DNA from: Nitrospira sp. CG24D
GTDB taxonomy: Bacteria; Nitrospirota; Nitrospiria; Nitrospirales; Nitrospiraceae
Direction: 5' to 3'
DNA: 64,000 nt
NCBI GenBank assembly: GCA_002869855.2
Contig: NEWQ02000003.1
Coordinates: forward strand, 1-64,000
The notes under the pieces are model-generated. The model did no database searches, was not told the origin of the DNA, and saw nothing but the letters and a program-made list of their open reading frames with translations. Below, in pieces: positions 10,206 through 20,342 of the stretch. Numbering within the stretch: the first letter of the stretch is position 1; every line of letters begins with the position of its first letter. The translations under genes were made by a program, and so were the position numbers.

Positions 10206-10724
10206 GTGAAACTCCCCGTATCCCTCAGCCTTCGCCACAAAGGGAAAGTTCTCGAGCTGGACGCCTCACGAGAAATCGTGAATCTACTCGGCAACAACGG
10301 TGAGGCGATTGGAAGCCTCTCCTGGGATTTCGTCATTGATCAAATCCTCGCCTATCGCAAGCCCGCGCTACCTAAGGAAACACGGTCTGAACCCCGCGTC
10401 AATCTGGCGTTTCGAGTCCGCTACAAAACACCGGAAGGAGACAGCTACGATAGCCGAGCAGGAGGCATCGGCGGAGGCGGTCTCTTTATTGAAAGCACGA
10501 CACCGCTCCCGGTCGGCACTAAACTCGCCATGGAGTTCTCCCTCCCGGAACAGCCCTCTGAGTGGATTCAGGCTAAAGGAGTCGTTGCCTGGGTCTGTCC
10601 CAAGGCGGATCAATACACCTTTAGTCCAGGCATGGGCGTTCGATTTACAGACATTCAGCCAGAAGCACGGGATCGCATCTTGGCCATCGTAAAAACCCTC
10701 GATGGCGCCGAACGGGCCGCTTGA
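10206..10724 (+). CDS. PilZ domain-containing protein (TIGR02266-like)
   Basis: PRVNLAFRVRYKTPEG...GGIGGGGLFIESTTPLPVGTKLAMEFSLP...FSPGMGVRFTDI; GTG start preceded by AGGAGG and aligned with the paralogue's start. Confidence 0.8.
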   Translation: MKLPVSLSLRHKGKVLELDASREIVNLLGNNGEAIGSLSWDFVIDQILAYRKPALPKETRSEPRVNLAFRVRYKTPEGDSYDSRAGGIGGGGLFIESTTPLPVGTKLAMEFSLPEQPSEWIQAKGVVAWVCPKADQYTFSPGMGVRFTDIQPEARDRILAIVKTLDGAERAA

Positions 10725-10776
10725 AGTATCGATTGACTGCCCTCCTTTGCGCCAGACCGACTGAGGTTCCTCACAA

Positions 10777-11304
10777 ATGAAATATCCCATCGTCACCACA
10801 GCAGGTCATCAAGGAAAGTACCTCGTAGTCGACGCCGACCAAGAAATGATTCTTATCCACGATATCTCAGGCACCCTCCTAGGCGGGATCCCCTGGGGAC
10901 ATATCATCGATCAACTCCTGGCGAGTGATGATGACACGCGCTTTGCCCATTGCCGCACACACCCCCGAGCACCGCTAGCACTGAAAGTCCGCTATTCCAC
11001 TCCCGAAGGGAAACAGTTTGATAGCCTCACCGGTGGCATCGGCGGGGGCGGACTCTTCATCGAAAGCGGCACACCGTTAGCTACCGGAACTGAAGTGTCT
11101 GTGGAATTTGCATTGCCAGATCGGCCCTGGGAAAAGGTCAAAGCAAAAGGAAAGGTAGCCTGGACGAGAAATCGACCCGAGCGCCACCTCTTGTTTCCAG
11201 GGATGGGTGTCCAGTTTACGGATATCGATGAAAAGGCTCAGGCACAGCTGGTGGAATTGGTTGAGGCTTTGAACCGGAATCGCGTGCTCCCCGCAGTCCC
11301 CTAA
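10777..11304 (+). CDS. PilZ domain-containing protein, tandem paralogue
   Basis: PRAPLALKVRYSTPEG...GGIGGGGLFIESGTPLATGTEVSVEF...FPGMGVQFTDI. Confidence 0.8.
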   Translation: MKYPIVTTAGHQGKYLVVDADQEMILIHDISGTLLGGIPWGHIIDQLLASDDDTRFAHCRTHPRAPLALKVRYSTPEGKQFDSLTGGIGGGGLFIESGTPLATGTEVSVEFALPDRPWEKVKAKGKVAWTRNRPERHLLFPGMGVQFTDIDEKAQAQLVELVEALNRNRVLPAVP

Positions 11305-12061
11305 GCGTTTGGTCGGCCCAGCGCCGTACTTGAGCACTCTCGTCGTGGCTCGCGACGAATCCTAGCCCTTCTTCAAACTCTCCCTCTGAAAAGAATTGCA
11401 GTCGATAGGCAATTTCACCCCGGACACTTGACGAGGACTCTGTCATCAATTGCTCACGGAGCAATTCAACAACCTTGGAGTCCCCTGACTCGCCTAGCAC
11501 CGCGACTGCCGCTCGGCGGACATCTGGATCAGGATCATGCAGACTGTCCAAGAGGGCCCTCACTACCTCGGGAGAGTCAATGCTCTCAAAGGCCTGAATC
11601 ACGGCACGACGTACTTCGGGATCTGCATGAGCCAACTGCGACATTGCCCGCGGCCAGATCTCCTTCGTGGAATCGAGAGACCTCAGAGTCTGTGCTGCAG
11701 CCGAGCGCACCGATTGGACAGGGTCAACGAGTAACCCTGCGATATGCACCCTGGTAGCCATATCAAGAGGACCTACGCCGCCTAGACTCCGTACCGATGC
11801 CTCACGAACAATGGGTGACTCATCGCCTAACGCCACAACAAGCCCGGGAGCTGCCTGCGGATTGCCAATCTTGCCCAAGGCTTCGGCAGCAGTTCGCCGA
11901 GCCACGGCATCACGGTCATGCAAGAGCCTGAACAGTGCTTCTACGGTACGTTGTGGAGAGGTACTCGCTGGCGGTTGGTAGCACCCGAGTAGCGAAGCCA
12001 AACAGAGGCTGAACAGGACGAACACTCTAGACGAGGGCATCGTAGCAATACTGGGTTTCAA
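11216..12061 (-). CDS. HEAT repeat lipoprotein-like protein
   Basis: Signal with Cys (LFSLCLASLLGCYQPP) then repeated DAVARRTAAEALGKIGNPQAAPGLVVALGDESPIVREASVRSLG units. Confidence 0.8.
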   Translation of the reverse strand: MKPSIATMPSSRVFVLFSLCLASLLGCYQPPASTSPQRTVEALFRLLHDRDAVARRTAAEALGKIGNPQAAPGLVVALGDESPIVREASVRSLGGVGPLDMATRVHIAGLLVDPVQSVRSAAAQTLRSLDSTKEIWPRAMSQLAHADPEVRRAVIQAFESIDSPEVVRALLDSLHDPDPDVRRAAVAVLGESGDSKVVELLREQLMTESSSSVRGEIAYRLQFFSEGEFEEGLGFVASHDESAQVRRWADQTLRGLRGARDSGSKPQPIPPAVPEPFHRYP

Positions 12062-12077
12062 ATAGCGATGTGGAGCT

Positions 12078-12881
12078 TCAGGCCTGTTTGGGGGGCTCTT
12101 CCTCCACTGCAGGCAGCTCCCTGGCCGCTTCTAAAGACTGCTGAAACTCTTTCTGCGCAGAATCCATCTCAAATTGCATGGTCCGCACTTGGGGGTCCAC
12201 GGTATTCCGAACATCCGCGACCGTCTGCCGGAATGTTCGCAACACGTCCCCCAACCCTTCGCCAAGGCCCTGCATATCATTCGGAGACAACCCCGCTGGC
12301 GCTTGAGCCGCTTTCGCCTTCAACGCTGCCTGCTGTGCCTGTACACGCGCTACCGCATCCTTGTTCACAATCGCTGAAGGACGTTTCGCAACAGGCTTCG
12401 CTTGAGCTCCCGGTGGAAGAGGCGGATATTGCGCACGGGACATGGGAGCCGGAGCGGCGGCCCGTTCCTCCATCGATAGGGCCTGTTGCCCGCCACCCGC
12501 CTGAGTCGGCGGGGCGCCGCCTGGACGAGGAGCTTGTGGAGATTGTGGGCCCATGTTGTACATCATCGAGGCCGTCGTCCCTGGCGTCAGTTCAGGACCA
12601 GGTACATAAGGGACATTCGTCGCCTTCGGCGCGCCTTGAACCGGTGCAGCTGGTTGAAGAGCCGTCGCTCTGTCAACGTGGGCTGCCTCAACCGTTGCCG
12701 TCACTTCAGGTTGAGCCTGGGCAACCTCTTGCGGAGGCGGGATCTCATTCACTTCCTTTTTGAAACCTTTCAGGGCCTTGCCAACACCCTCACCAATTTG
12801 CGGCAATCGTCCCGCTCCGAAAATAATCAACACGATCACCAGGATGATGATCAGCTCTGAAATCCCCATTGTCCCGAACAT
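12078..12881 (-). CDS. twin-arginine translocase TatA/TatB family protein with long Pro/Ala-rich extension
   Basis: [40 protein letters not shown]. Confidence 0.88.
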   Translation of the reverse strand: MFGTMGISELIIILVIVLIIFGAGRLPQIGEGVGKALKGFKKEVNEIPPPQEVAQAQPEVTATVEAAHVDRATALQPAAPVQGAPKATNVPYVPGPELTPGTTASMMYNMGPQSPQAPRPGGAPPTQAGGGQQALSMEERAAAPAPMSRAQYPPLPPGAQAKPVAKRPSAIVNKDAVARVQAQQAALKAKAAQAPAGLSPNDMQGLGEGLGDVLRTFRQTVADVRNTVDPQVRTMQFEMDSAQKEFQQSLEAARELPAVEEEPPKQA

Positions 12882-12987
12882 GGTCGCACCCTTCCTGCTC
12901 GCAGGTGGTTAAAACCTTTATCGCTCAACCCTCATACAGTGAAAGAATCTAGCCGCCACAACAAGACAGTGTCAAGAAACTGGCAGG

Positions 12988-14244
12988 CTAGTTGATCGCT
13001 ATGATTTCCGTCTGTAGCGGCTGTCCATATGCGACCGCGGCTTGCTCAGAGACATACACATCAAGTTCGCTGCGAATCCCGAACTCATCCGGAAGATAGA
13101 TACCCGGCTCGATCGAGAAACAGGTTCTGGGCATCAGCCGCCGACTCTCCTGCGTTTCAAGATTGTCGATATTGGCTCCGTTCCCATGAACTTCTTCACC
13201 GATGGAATGCCCGGTCCGATGCACAAACCGGTCTCCATATCCGGCCTTGCTGATCACCTGACGACAAACTTCGTCGACCTCCCAGCCATAGGGAAATTGT
13301 CCGGCAGCCACCTGCTGTTGCACAAACGACAATGCCGCATCACGCCCCCGTCGTACGCAGTCAAAGATCTCTCGATGGCGCGAGGGAACCTCACGGGCCG
13401 TAAACCCGGTCCAGGTAATGTCACCGTATACCGCCCCTGGTTCCGTGCGCTTCGCCCAGAGATCGATCAGCACCAAGCTATCACGCAACACAGGCGACGA
13501 CGCAGCCGCCGTCGGGCCGTAATGCGGATCGGCGCTATGCGCATTGACTGCCGCGATCGGCGGGCTGGAGGTGATCATTCCCGCATCATGAATCCGCCCA
13601 AGAATAAATTGCTGGAGATCATATTCGTGGAGCGATCGGCCAGCCTGTAGCGATGAGCCGACGTGGGCAAACGCCTCATCGACGATCCGGCGTAACGCCG
13701 TCACCGCGTATTGATGCGATTCGAGCTGCGCATCAGTCCAGACCGCCTCAAAGCGTTGTACCAGATCCGCGGCGCTGATGACATCCACACCAAAACTCCG
13801 GATCAACTCGATGGTGCCGGCATCCACACGAGAGATATAGGGCACCGCATTAAGCGGGGAATATTGCATCGCGATCCGCCGCGCGCCTTTGAGAATCGAG
13901 GCCAGCAGCGCCTGCTGCTGCTCCCATGACACATACAGCTGATCCTGCCCGGGCAACTCCTCCAGCACATGCGGTTCAATGCGATGGAGCAATTTAACGG
14001 GAATGCCCTCTGCGGGAATCCAATAATACCACCGGCGCGTGACATGGCGTGATGGGTCGAGCAACAGCACCCGATAGGCCAGCGGATCACTCCCGCGAAA
14101 ATCATAAAACAGCCAGCCGTCGGCCGATCCGCTTTCCCGGATTGCTTCCTGAATCGCGGCAATTCGTTCATGGCACCGTGCAAGCATCATCGTGAAGGCA
14201 TCATATTCGCCGAGGTGGGAGGCCGTCAAATCAAGACCCAGCAT
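12988..14244 (-). CDS. M24 family metallopeptidase (Xaa-Pro aminopeptidase-like)
   Basis: VLIDLWAKRTEPGAVYGDITWTGF, HRTGHSIGEEVHGNGANIDN, CFSIEPGIYLPDEFGIRSELD metal-ligand motifs. Confidence 0.9.
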   Translation of the reverse strand: MLGLDLTASHLGEYDAFTMMLARCHERIAAIQEAIRESGSADGWLFYDFRGSDPLAYRVLLLDPSRHVTRRWYYWIPAEGIPVKLLHRIEPHVLEELPGQDQLYVSWEQQQALLASILKGARRIAMQYSPLNAVPYISRVDAGTIELIRSFGVDVISAADLVQRFEAVWTDAQLESHQYAVTALRRIVDEAFAHVGSSLQAGRSLHEYDLQQFILGRIHDAGMITSSPPIAAVNAHSADPHYGPTAAASSPVLRDSLVLIDLWAKRTEPGAVYGDITWTGFTAREVPSRHREIFDCVRRGRDAALSFVQQQVAAGQFPYGWEVDEVCRQVISKAGYGDRFVHRTGHSIGEEVHGNGANIDNLETQESRRLMPRTCFSIEPGIYLPDEFGIRSELDVYVSEQAAVAYGQPLQTEIIAIN

Positions 14245-14275
14245 AGTGTGCGCTGCGTGTTACAATACGTTCTCA

Positions 14276-14721
14276 TGACTCTTGACACTCCACCAGACGC
14301 AACACCCTATCGGGTCACGCTCTTCTTTGGCCCGGAACCGGTCGACGGCGATTTCATCACACAGACCTGCGTCTTCAACGTGAAGAAACGCAGTTGGAAG
14401 GCCGGCATCCAAGTATCCGTCGACATCGGGACAGACCAGCTTGGGGCACTTCAAGAAACCATGCGACAGACGGCTCCAATCACCAGAGCCCTTGAACGGT
14501 TATCTGAAGAGGATCGTACCGACGCGGCAGCTCGCATTCCAGACCTGGCAGCGCAAGCGATTGCCTGGTGCAAACTCGACTTGCGCCTGGCCATTGGACT
14601 GCCGCAGGAGAATCAGCGAATTCCAGGTGATGAGTTCGTCGCTGAATTGAATCAAGTCATTCCAACTCGGCAGGAGTATGTCGTCACCTACATTCTCACC
14701 GAGCTCGACCTGATGCCATGA
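14276..14721 (+). CDS. conserved hypothetical protein
   Basis: Intact ORF, codon use consistent with neighbours; no family recognised. Confidence 0.6.
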
Positions 14722-14872
14722 GAGGATTTCACGCCATTCACTCAGTTTCAACGAGGCAGGGGGTTTGCAAGCATCAGTTTATTTGTTATAACGCCATGAC
14801 AGTCTCATCGTTTTTTCATCAGACCGCAGACATGATACTAGAATCTTGTCTTTGAGAGGAAGGAGGGTCTCC

Positions 14873-15286
14873 GTGACACACGCTGGATCTATTCGTACGC
14901 TCCCACTGATCGCACTTGTGGTTCTCATGACATTCACCTCGCTGGTCGCCACGCCGGCCTGGAGCCAAACGTCATCCGCAGACACCCAGCAGGGCACACC
15001 GTCTGGCGCGGGTATGCAAGCAGGCGCCGCCGTTTCAACTATATTGTATTTCCCCTTCAAAGCCGCCTTTGCGATCGGCGGGGGCATCGTCGGGGGGCTG
15101 GCTTATTTGTTCTCCGGCTTGAACGAGCAAACCGCGAAGAGCATTTGGGTCCCCAGCCTGTATGGAACCTATGTGATCACGCCGGAACACCTGACCGGTG
15201 ACCGATCCGTGCGGTTCCTCGGAGTCGCGACGGACGATACCGCCACAGGCAGCTCCAGCACACCCGCCATGGAACCAGCCCGGTGA
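14873..15286 (+). CDS. hypothetical membrane/exported protein
   Basis: GTG start after AGGAGG; signal peptide; Gly-rich hydrophobic segment FAIGGGIVGGLAYLFSG. Confidence 0.6.
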   Translation: MTHAGSIRTLPLIALVVLMTFTSLVATPAWSQTSSADTQQGTPSGAGMQAGAAVSTILYFPFKAAFAIGGGIVGGLAYLFSGLNEQTAKSIWVPSLYGTYVITPEHLTGDRSVRFLGVATDDTATGSSSTPAMEPAR

Positions 15287-15287
15287 C

Positions 15288-16028
15288 ATGAAGCCCGTCA
15301 TCGGCGTGACCCCAGACTTCAATGCCGGTGACCGCAAGGAATGGGGTGGGCGCGAGCCCACCTATTTCCTCCGCGCCCGCTACATCCGCGCCATCGAAGA
15401 ACTCGGAGGCATCCCCCTCATTCTTCCCTTAGTCGCCGATGCGGCCGGGCGGCGGCGCCTGCTCGAACGCGTCGACGGGCTCCTGCTGACCGGGAGCGGT
15501 CCCGACCTTCCGCCGCGCCTCTACGGAGAACGTCAACGCTACAAATTCCCCCTCGTCAGCGAACGCCGTGCGAATTTCGAGCTGGACCTGGTTCACCTCG
15601 CTCAAACACGCGACCTCCCTGTCCTCGGTATCTGCGGCGGGATGCAGACCATCAATGTCGCCTGCGGGGGCAGTCTCTTTCAGGATCTCACATCGCAAAT
15701 GCCACATGTGCTGCAACACCGACAACCGACCAAAGCCATCCATCTGGCACACTCAGTCGATATCACAGCCGGAAGCCTCCTCAGAAAGATCGTCACCAAA
15801 GCTACCTTGCGAGTGAATAGCTCGCACCACCAATCCGTGAAATCCGTCGCCCCTTCGCTGATCGCGAGCGCGATCGCCCCGGATGGCGTCATCGAGGCAG
15901 TCGAATCCCCCCGCCACCGATTCTTCCTCGGTATCCAGTGGCACCCTGAATTCCTCTTCGAACGTCACATCGCCCACCGCCGATTGTTTCAGGCCCTGCT
16001 CCGCGCCGCCAGCCGCACGCACGCCTGA
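15288..16028 (+). CDS. gamma-glutamyl-gamma-aminobutyrate hydrolase family (class I glutamine amidotransferase-like) protein
   Basis: MKPVIGVTPDF, nucleophile motif PVLGICGGMQTINVACGGSLFQDL, HHQSVK, GIQWHPEF. Confidence 0.92.
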   Translation: MKPVIGVTPDFNAGDRKEWGGREPTYFLRARYIRAIEELGGIPLILPLVADAAGRRRLLERVDGLLLTGSGPDLPPRLYGERQRYKFPLVSERRANFELDLVHLAQTRDLPVLGICGGMQTINVACGGSLFQDLTSQMPHVLQHRQPTKAIHLAHSVDITAGSLLRKIVTKATLRVNSSHHQSVKSVAPSLIASAIAPDGVIEAVESPRHRFFLGIQWHPEFLFERHIAHRRLFQALLRAASRTHA

Positions 16029-16097
16029 CGCTGGCTGAACGACGCCTTTTATAATTCACACAGCATTTTTCACTCTGCCTGCTATACTACGCGCCAT

Positions 16098-17597
16098 ATG
16101 GATCGCGCTCCTGCTGAACCAACGACTCACCCAGCTCCCGCAGACTCCGTGACAGGCCGCCTGTTTCGCACTAAATCCATCGAGCGTATTCTGGCCGATG
16201 CCGACCATCCCCAATATCGTCTCAAGCGGACTTTGAGCGCCTGGGACCTCACCGCCTTGGGCATTGGAGCCATCATCGGAACCGGTATTTTTGTGTTGAT
16301 CGGAACAGCGATTGTCGGAGACGCCGGCAGGCCCGGGGCTGGCCCCGGGATCGTCCTCTCCTTCCTCCTCTCCGGACTGACCTGCGTCCTCGCGGCCCTG
16401 TGCTACGCAGAGTTTGCCGCCATGATTCCCGTCGCCGGGTCGGCCTATACATATTCTTATGCCACTTTGGGAGAATTCCTTGCCTGGATCACCGGCTGGA
16501 ATTTGATCTTGGAATACGGCGTGGCCTGCGTGGCCGTCGCCATCGGCTGGTCCGGCTATTTCAACAATCTCCTGAAACTGGCGGGCTTGGATCTGCCCGA
16601 CTGGGCCACCCACGCACCGGGGGGACCAGAAGGCGGCATCGCAAATTTTCCAGCCGCTATCATCGTCCTGCTCGTCACAATCATTCTCGTCATCGGCATC
16701 AAGGAAAGTGCGCGAGCCACCGGTTTCATCGTCTGCCTGAAACTCGCGGTCATCCTGTTTTTTATCGCCGTAGGAGCCCCGGCCGTCAACCCGGACCATT
16801 GGACCCCGTTCCTGCCAAACGGCTTCACCGGAGTCACCGCTGCCGCCGCAACCGTCTTCTTCGCCTATATCGGATTTGATGCCGTCACCACGACGGCAGA
16901 AGAGGCACGCAATCCGCAGCGCGATCTGCCGATTGGCATCATGACCTCTCTCGGAGTCTGTACGATTCTCTATGTCGCCGTCGCCGCCGTGCTCACAGGG
17001 TTAGTGCCCTATAGCCAGATCGACATTCACGCTCCCGTGGCGGAAGCGTTGCGACTCGTCGGCTACAAGTGGGGAGCGGCTGTAGTGGCCATGGGAGCCG
17101 TCGCCGGCATTACCAGCGTGCTGGTGGTCATGATGCTGGGACAGATCCGGGTGTTCTTTGCCATCTCGCGTGACGGCCTTCTGGGACCATGGCTGTCCGT
17201 GGTGCATCCACGCTTCGGCACCCCGCACCATGCGACGATCCTGACCGGCATTGGCGTCGCGGTCATGGCGGCCTTCGTGCCCATTGGCACCGCCGCCGAT
17301 ATGACGAACATCGGAACCTTCTTCGCGTTCACGCTCGTGTGCATTGGACTAATCGTCCTGCGCTACACCCGTCCTCACCTGCCACGTCCGTTTAAAACTC
17401 CGCTGATGCCATGGATCCCGCTATTGGGAGCACTTTCCTGCCTCGGCCTGATGTGGCAACTTCCCGCTCTTACCTGGCATCGGTTCGTCTGGTGGACGCT
17501 CGCCGGGGTGATTATTTATGGGTTATACGGCATGCGCCACAGCAAGCTGGCTACGCAGCCCGCACCACCCAACGCGCCTTCATCGATGAATCGCTAA
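16098..17597 (+). CDS. APC family amino acid permease (cationic amino acid transporter-like)
   Basis: LTALGIGAIIGTGIFVLIGTA and multiple TM helices; FFAYIGFDAVTTTAEEARNPQRDLPIGI. Confidence 0.93.
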   Translation: MDRAPAEPTTHPAPADSVTGRLFRTKSIERILADADHPQYRLKRTLSAWDLTALGIGAIIGTGIFVLIGTAIVGDAGRPGAGPGIVLSFLLSGLTCVLAALCYAEFAAMIPVAGSAYTYSYATLGEFLAWITGWNLILEYGVACVAVAIGWSGYFNNLLKLAGLDLPDWATHAPGGPEGGIANFPAAIIVLLVTIILVIGIKESARATGFIVCLKLAVILFFIAVGAPAVNPDHWTPFLPNGFTGVTAAAATVFFAYIGFDAVTTTAEEARNPQRDLPIGIMTSLGVCTILYVAVAAVLTGLVPYSQIDIHAPVAEALRLVGYKWGAAVVAMGAVAGITSVLVVMMLGQIRVFFAISRDGLLGPWLSVVHPRFGTPHHATILTGIGVAVMAAFVPIGTAADMTNIGTFFAFTLVCIGLIVLRYTRPHLPRPFKTPLMPWIPLLGALSCLGLMWQLPALTWHRFVWWTLAGVIIYGLYGMRHSKLATQPAPPNAPSSMNR

Positions 17598-17622
17598 TCG
17601 TCTTCGCGGGGTATGAATAAAA

Positions 17623-18084
17623 CTACTTCGGCTCGGCAGATGGCTGAGCATCAGCTGCTTGAGCTGAGGGAGTTGGTGGCGGATTCAACGTAGCAGGGGA
17701 AGCCGCGGCGGCTGGTTGAGAAGCAGGAGCGGCACCCGCTGCAGCCGGTGCGGCTGCCGGCTTGGGGGGCACAGCTGGCTTGGGCGGTGCGGGCTTTTCC
17801 GGTTTGATCCCGCCTTCCCAGGAAGGACCGGAATACATCTCTGCAGCAAGCCCTTTGGTCTTCCACTTATCTTCGAAATCGGCAGCGGCTTTGTTGGGAG
17901 TCTCGCCCACGCCCATCACATCGTTCCACGGATAGGCTTTCGGGCTGATCTGGCAGGAAGATTCCGTCCTCTTCAAATACAAGGCAATCGGATTGCCTCG
18001 ATAGGGACCGAGGTAGATATGCACACAGCCGACGTATTCAAGCAGATTCGCCATGCCGGTCTCCAAGAGGGCGCATGATGCCAT
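17623..18084 (-). CDS. hypothetical protein with Ala/Pro-rich C-terminus
   Basis: Intact ORF; start uncertain (alternative Met MANLLEYVG). Confidence 0.6.
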   Translation of the reverse strand: MASCALLETGMANLLEYVGCVHIYLGPYRGNPIALYLKRTESSCQISPKAYPWNDVMGVGETPNKAAADFEDKWKTKGLAAEMYSGPSWEGGIKPEKPAPPKPAVPPKPAAAPAAAGAAPASQPAAAASPATLNPPPTPSAQAADAQPSAEPK

Positions 18085-18116
18085 AACTCGCTGGAAACAG
18101 GCAAGTCGAGAACGCC

Positions 18117-18644
18117 TTACTGTCCCATACGCGCTGAGGCTGCAGCCGGGAGCGGTATCTGTTCGGGCCGCTTCCGAATCATGAACACAGCACCAATCAG
18201 AGCAATGATCACCGTCACGTTCAGCCCCACGTCCATGAGGTACTGATAAAACTGCGTCTCCGTCATATTTTGCTGATGGGACAGTTCTGCGCTGGCCGTC
18301 AGAATCTTTCTGGTACAGGCAATCACTCCAACAGACAGATAGGGCTCCAATTCCAACACTTCTGTCTGTAAAAATCGCACCACGGTCCGGAACAGCTCCA
18401 GGAGAATAATGACCAGAAGGATATCATTCAACAATCTGAGACCAGCCGGAAGAATCAACACATGCCCCTTCGGATCGAACTGACCGGCAAGAAACACATA
18501 CCAGGCATGGATGAACACCAACATGCCAAGGATCAACAAACTGAACCCGGCGGTTGCGTAGCCCAGGCGATCCAACCACTCCATGTAATGGCACCACCGC
18601 CTCATCAAGTCATTCCGATGAGCTCTTGGTTCATCAGTCCCCAT
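18117..18644 (-). CDS. PsiE-like (phosphate-starvation-inducible) membrane protein
   Basis: Four predicted TM segments; LNDILLVIILLELFRTVVRFLQTEVLELEPYLSVGVIACTRKIL matches the PsiE family pattern. Confidence 0.7.
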   Translation of the reverse strand: MGTDEPRAHRNDLMRRWCHYMEWLDRLGYATAGFSLLILGMLVFIHAWYVFLAGQFDPKGHVLILPAGLRLLNDILLVIILLELFRTVVRFLQTEVLELEPYLSVGVIACTRKILTASAELSHQQNMTETQFYQYLMDVGLNVTVIIALIGAVFMIRKRPEQIPLPAAASARMGQ

Positions 18645-18662
18645 ACATCACCTCCGTCCAAG

Positions 18663-19049
18663 CTAGGCTGTACCAGTCTGCCCGGTCTGCTCCGGCTCAG
18701 GGGCGCGCATTTGACCGAACTTCAATTCACGCATTGAACTGATCGTCAAAGAGTGACCACAGCAACGAATTTCTTTGAAACCCGCCCCGCCGTCCATAAT
18801 CATCACCCGCAATCCGCAGGAGTCTGGATACAACTTCTTCTCATCCAAAACCACCGCAGACGGCAAGGTGCCTCTTTTCCGGCCGGCGGGTGAGCCCATC
18901 TCAGCCACGACGTCTCCCTCCGTCAAATCATGATCGCAGCAGACAATCTTCTCAAACCCCTCACCTCCGCCCATGACTTTCACGACCAACCCGCAGGCAT
19001 GCGGATGGCGTGTATGCTCATCAATGAAATCGCCCTTTTTCAGCGCCAT
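18663..19049 (-). CDS. hypothetical protein with internally duplicated Cys/His motif
   Basis: HPHACGLVVKVMGGGEGFEKIVCCDHDLT and YPDSCGLRVMIMDGGAGFKEIRCCGHSLT repeats in one ORF. Confidence 0.7.
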   Translation of the reverse strand: MALKKGDFIDEHTRHPHACGLVVKVMGGGEGFEKIVCCDHDLTEGDVVAEMGSPAGRKRGTLPSAVVLDEKKLYPDSCGLRVMIMDGGAGFKEIRCCGHSLTISSMRELKFGQMRAPEPEQTGQTGTA

Positions 19050-19058
19050 CTCATGACC

Positions 19059-20342
19059 TCACTCCTGCGCAGCAGCTATACCGCGCCGTTCATCCACCCC
19101 AAGAAACACAGCCAGCCCGACGAGAAAGAACACCGCCATGGAGAGCACGGCCCAGCGCTGACTCCCGGTCCACGCCGTCACTTCTCCATAGACGATCGGT
19201 CCAAGAATTGCGGCAAATTTCCCGGCCACGGAAAAGAAGCCGAAGAATTCACCCTGGTGCCCCAGCGGCGTAAACCGACCAAGCAGCGCGCGACTTACTG
19301 ATTGATTAGCGCCGAGTGCCGCGCCAGCCACCAAGCCGAGCAGATAAAACTGCAACTGCGTCTGCACGGCCGCGGCACCGATCACGACGGCGATCCACAG
19401 GAACAACGTCATCGCGATCGACCGGACGGCCCCAATCCGATCCGCCACAAATCCGAAACCAACCGAGCCGAGACCCGCTGTAATCTGGGTCACGAGGAAA
19501 TAGATAATCAGATCGCCCGGCGTGAAGTCCAGGACTTTGTTTGCAAAGATTCCCGATGCCACGATGACTGTATTGATCGCATCTGAGTACAATAAATAGG
19601 CGACGAAGTAGCGCCGGAGATCCTGATACGTCGACAGACGGCGGGCCGTCACGCGCAGCTGCATGATCACCGCACGCCACACCGGCACACCGGCTGGCAC
19701 AGGGCGCGGCTGAGCCCGTTCTTGCAGATATAAAAAAGTGGGCACTGCCGCAAGAAGAAAGAACGCCGCCGTCACAACAAAACTCATCCGATAAGACGCG
19801 AGGTTGGCTTCGGCGAAACCGCCGGAAATGAATGGATAAGCCAGCGCCAGAGAGAGCAATCCCCCGACGTAGCCGAATCCCCAGCCGTACCCGGACAGGC
19901 GCCCCATCTGCTGTGGCGGCACCAACTCGACCAGAAACGCGCTACAGAACACAAACCCCAAATCGAACCCGATATTGGCGATTCCAAAGATGAGCAGCCC
20001 CAGCGTCATATCGCCGCGATGTACCAGCCATAAGAGCGCGGTGCTAACCACACAGAGAAGTGTTGAGACGATGAGCACCCGCCGTTTGATGGCGCGAATA
20101 TCGGCCAGCGCACCCAGGACAGGGGACACCAACGCCACCACCAGCATCGACAGCGCGTAGCCCCAAAACCAGAGTCGTTCGGCCATGCCCGATGGCGACA
20201 CATCGGCTGCCACCACCTGGATAAAATAGACGCTGTAGGCCACCGTAACGATGAGGGTGGAAAATGAGGAGTTGGCAAAATCGTAGAAGCACCAGGCCCA
20301 GAGTTCTCGGCGACCGGCTGGAAAGGAGGGCGGACGGTTCAC
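19059..20342 (-). CDS. MFS transporter, UMF1/Atg22-like family
   Basis: ELWAWCFYDFANSSFSTLIVTVAYSVYF; 12-TM pattern; GTG start overlapping the nagZ stop (GTGTGA). Confidence 0.88.
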   Translation of the reverse strand: MNRPPSFPAGRRELWAWCFYDFANSSFSTLIVTVAYSVYFIQVVAADVSPSGMAERLWFWGYALSMLVVALVSPVLGALADIRAIKRRVLIVSTLLCVVSTALLWLVHRGDMTLGLLIFGIANIGFDLGFVFCSAFLVELVPPQQMGRLSGYGWGFGYVGGLLSLALAYPFISGGFAEANLASYRMSFVVTAAFFLLAAVPTFLYLQERAQPRPVPAGVPVWRAVIMQLRVTARRLSTYQDLRRYFVAYLLYSDAINTVIVASGIFANKVLDFTPGDLIIYFLVTQITAGLGSVGFGFVADRIGAVRSIAMTLFLWIAVVIGAAAVQTQLQFYLLGLVAGAALGANQSVSRALLGRFTPLGHQGEFFGFFSVAGKFAAILGPIVYGEVTAWTGSQRWAVLSMAVFFLVGLAVFLGVDERRGIAAAQE

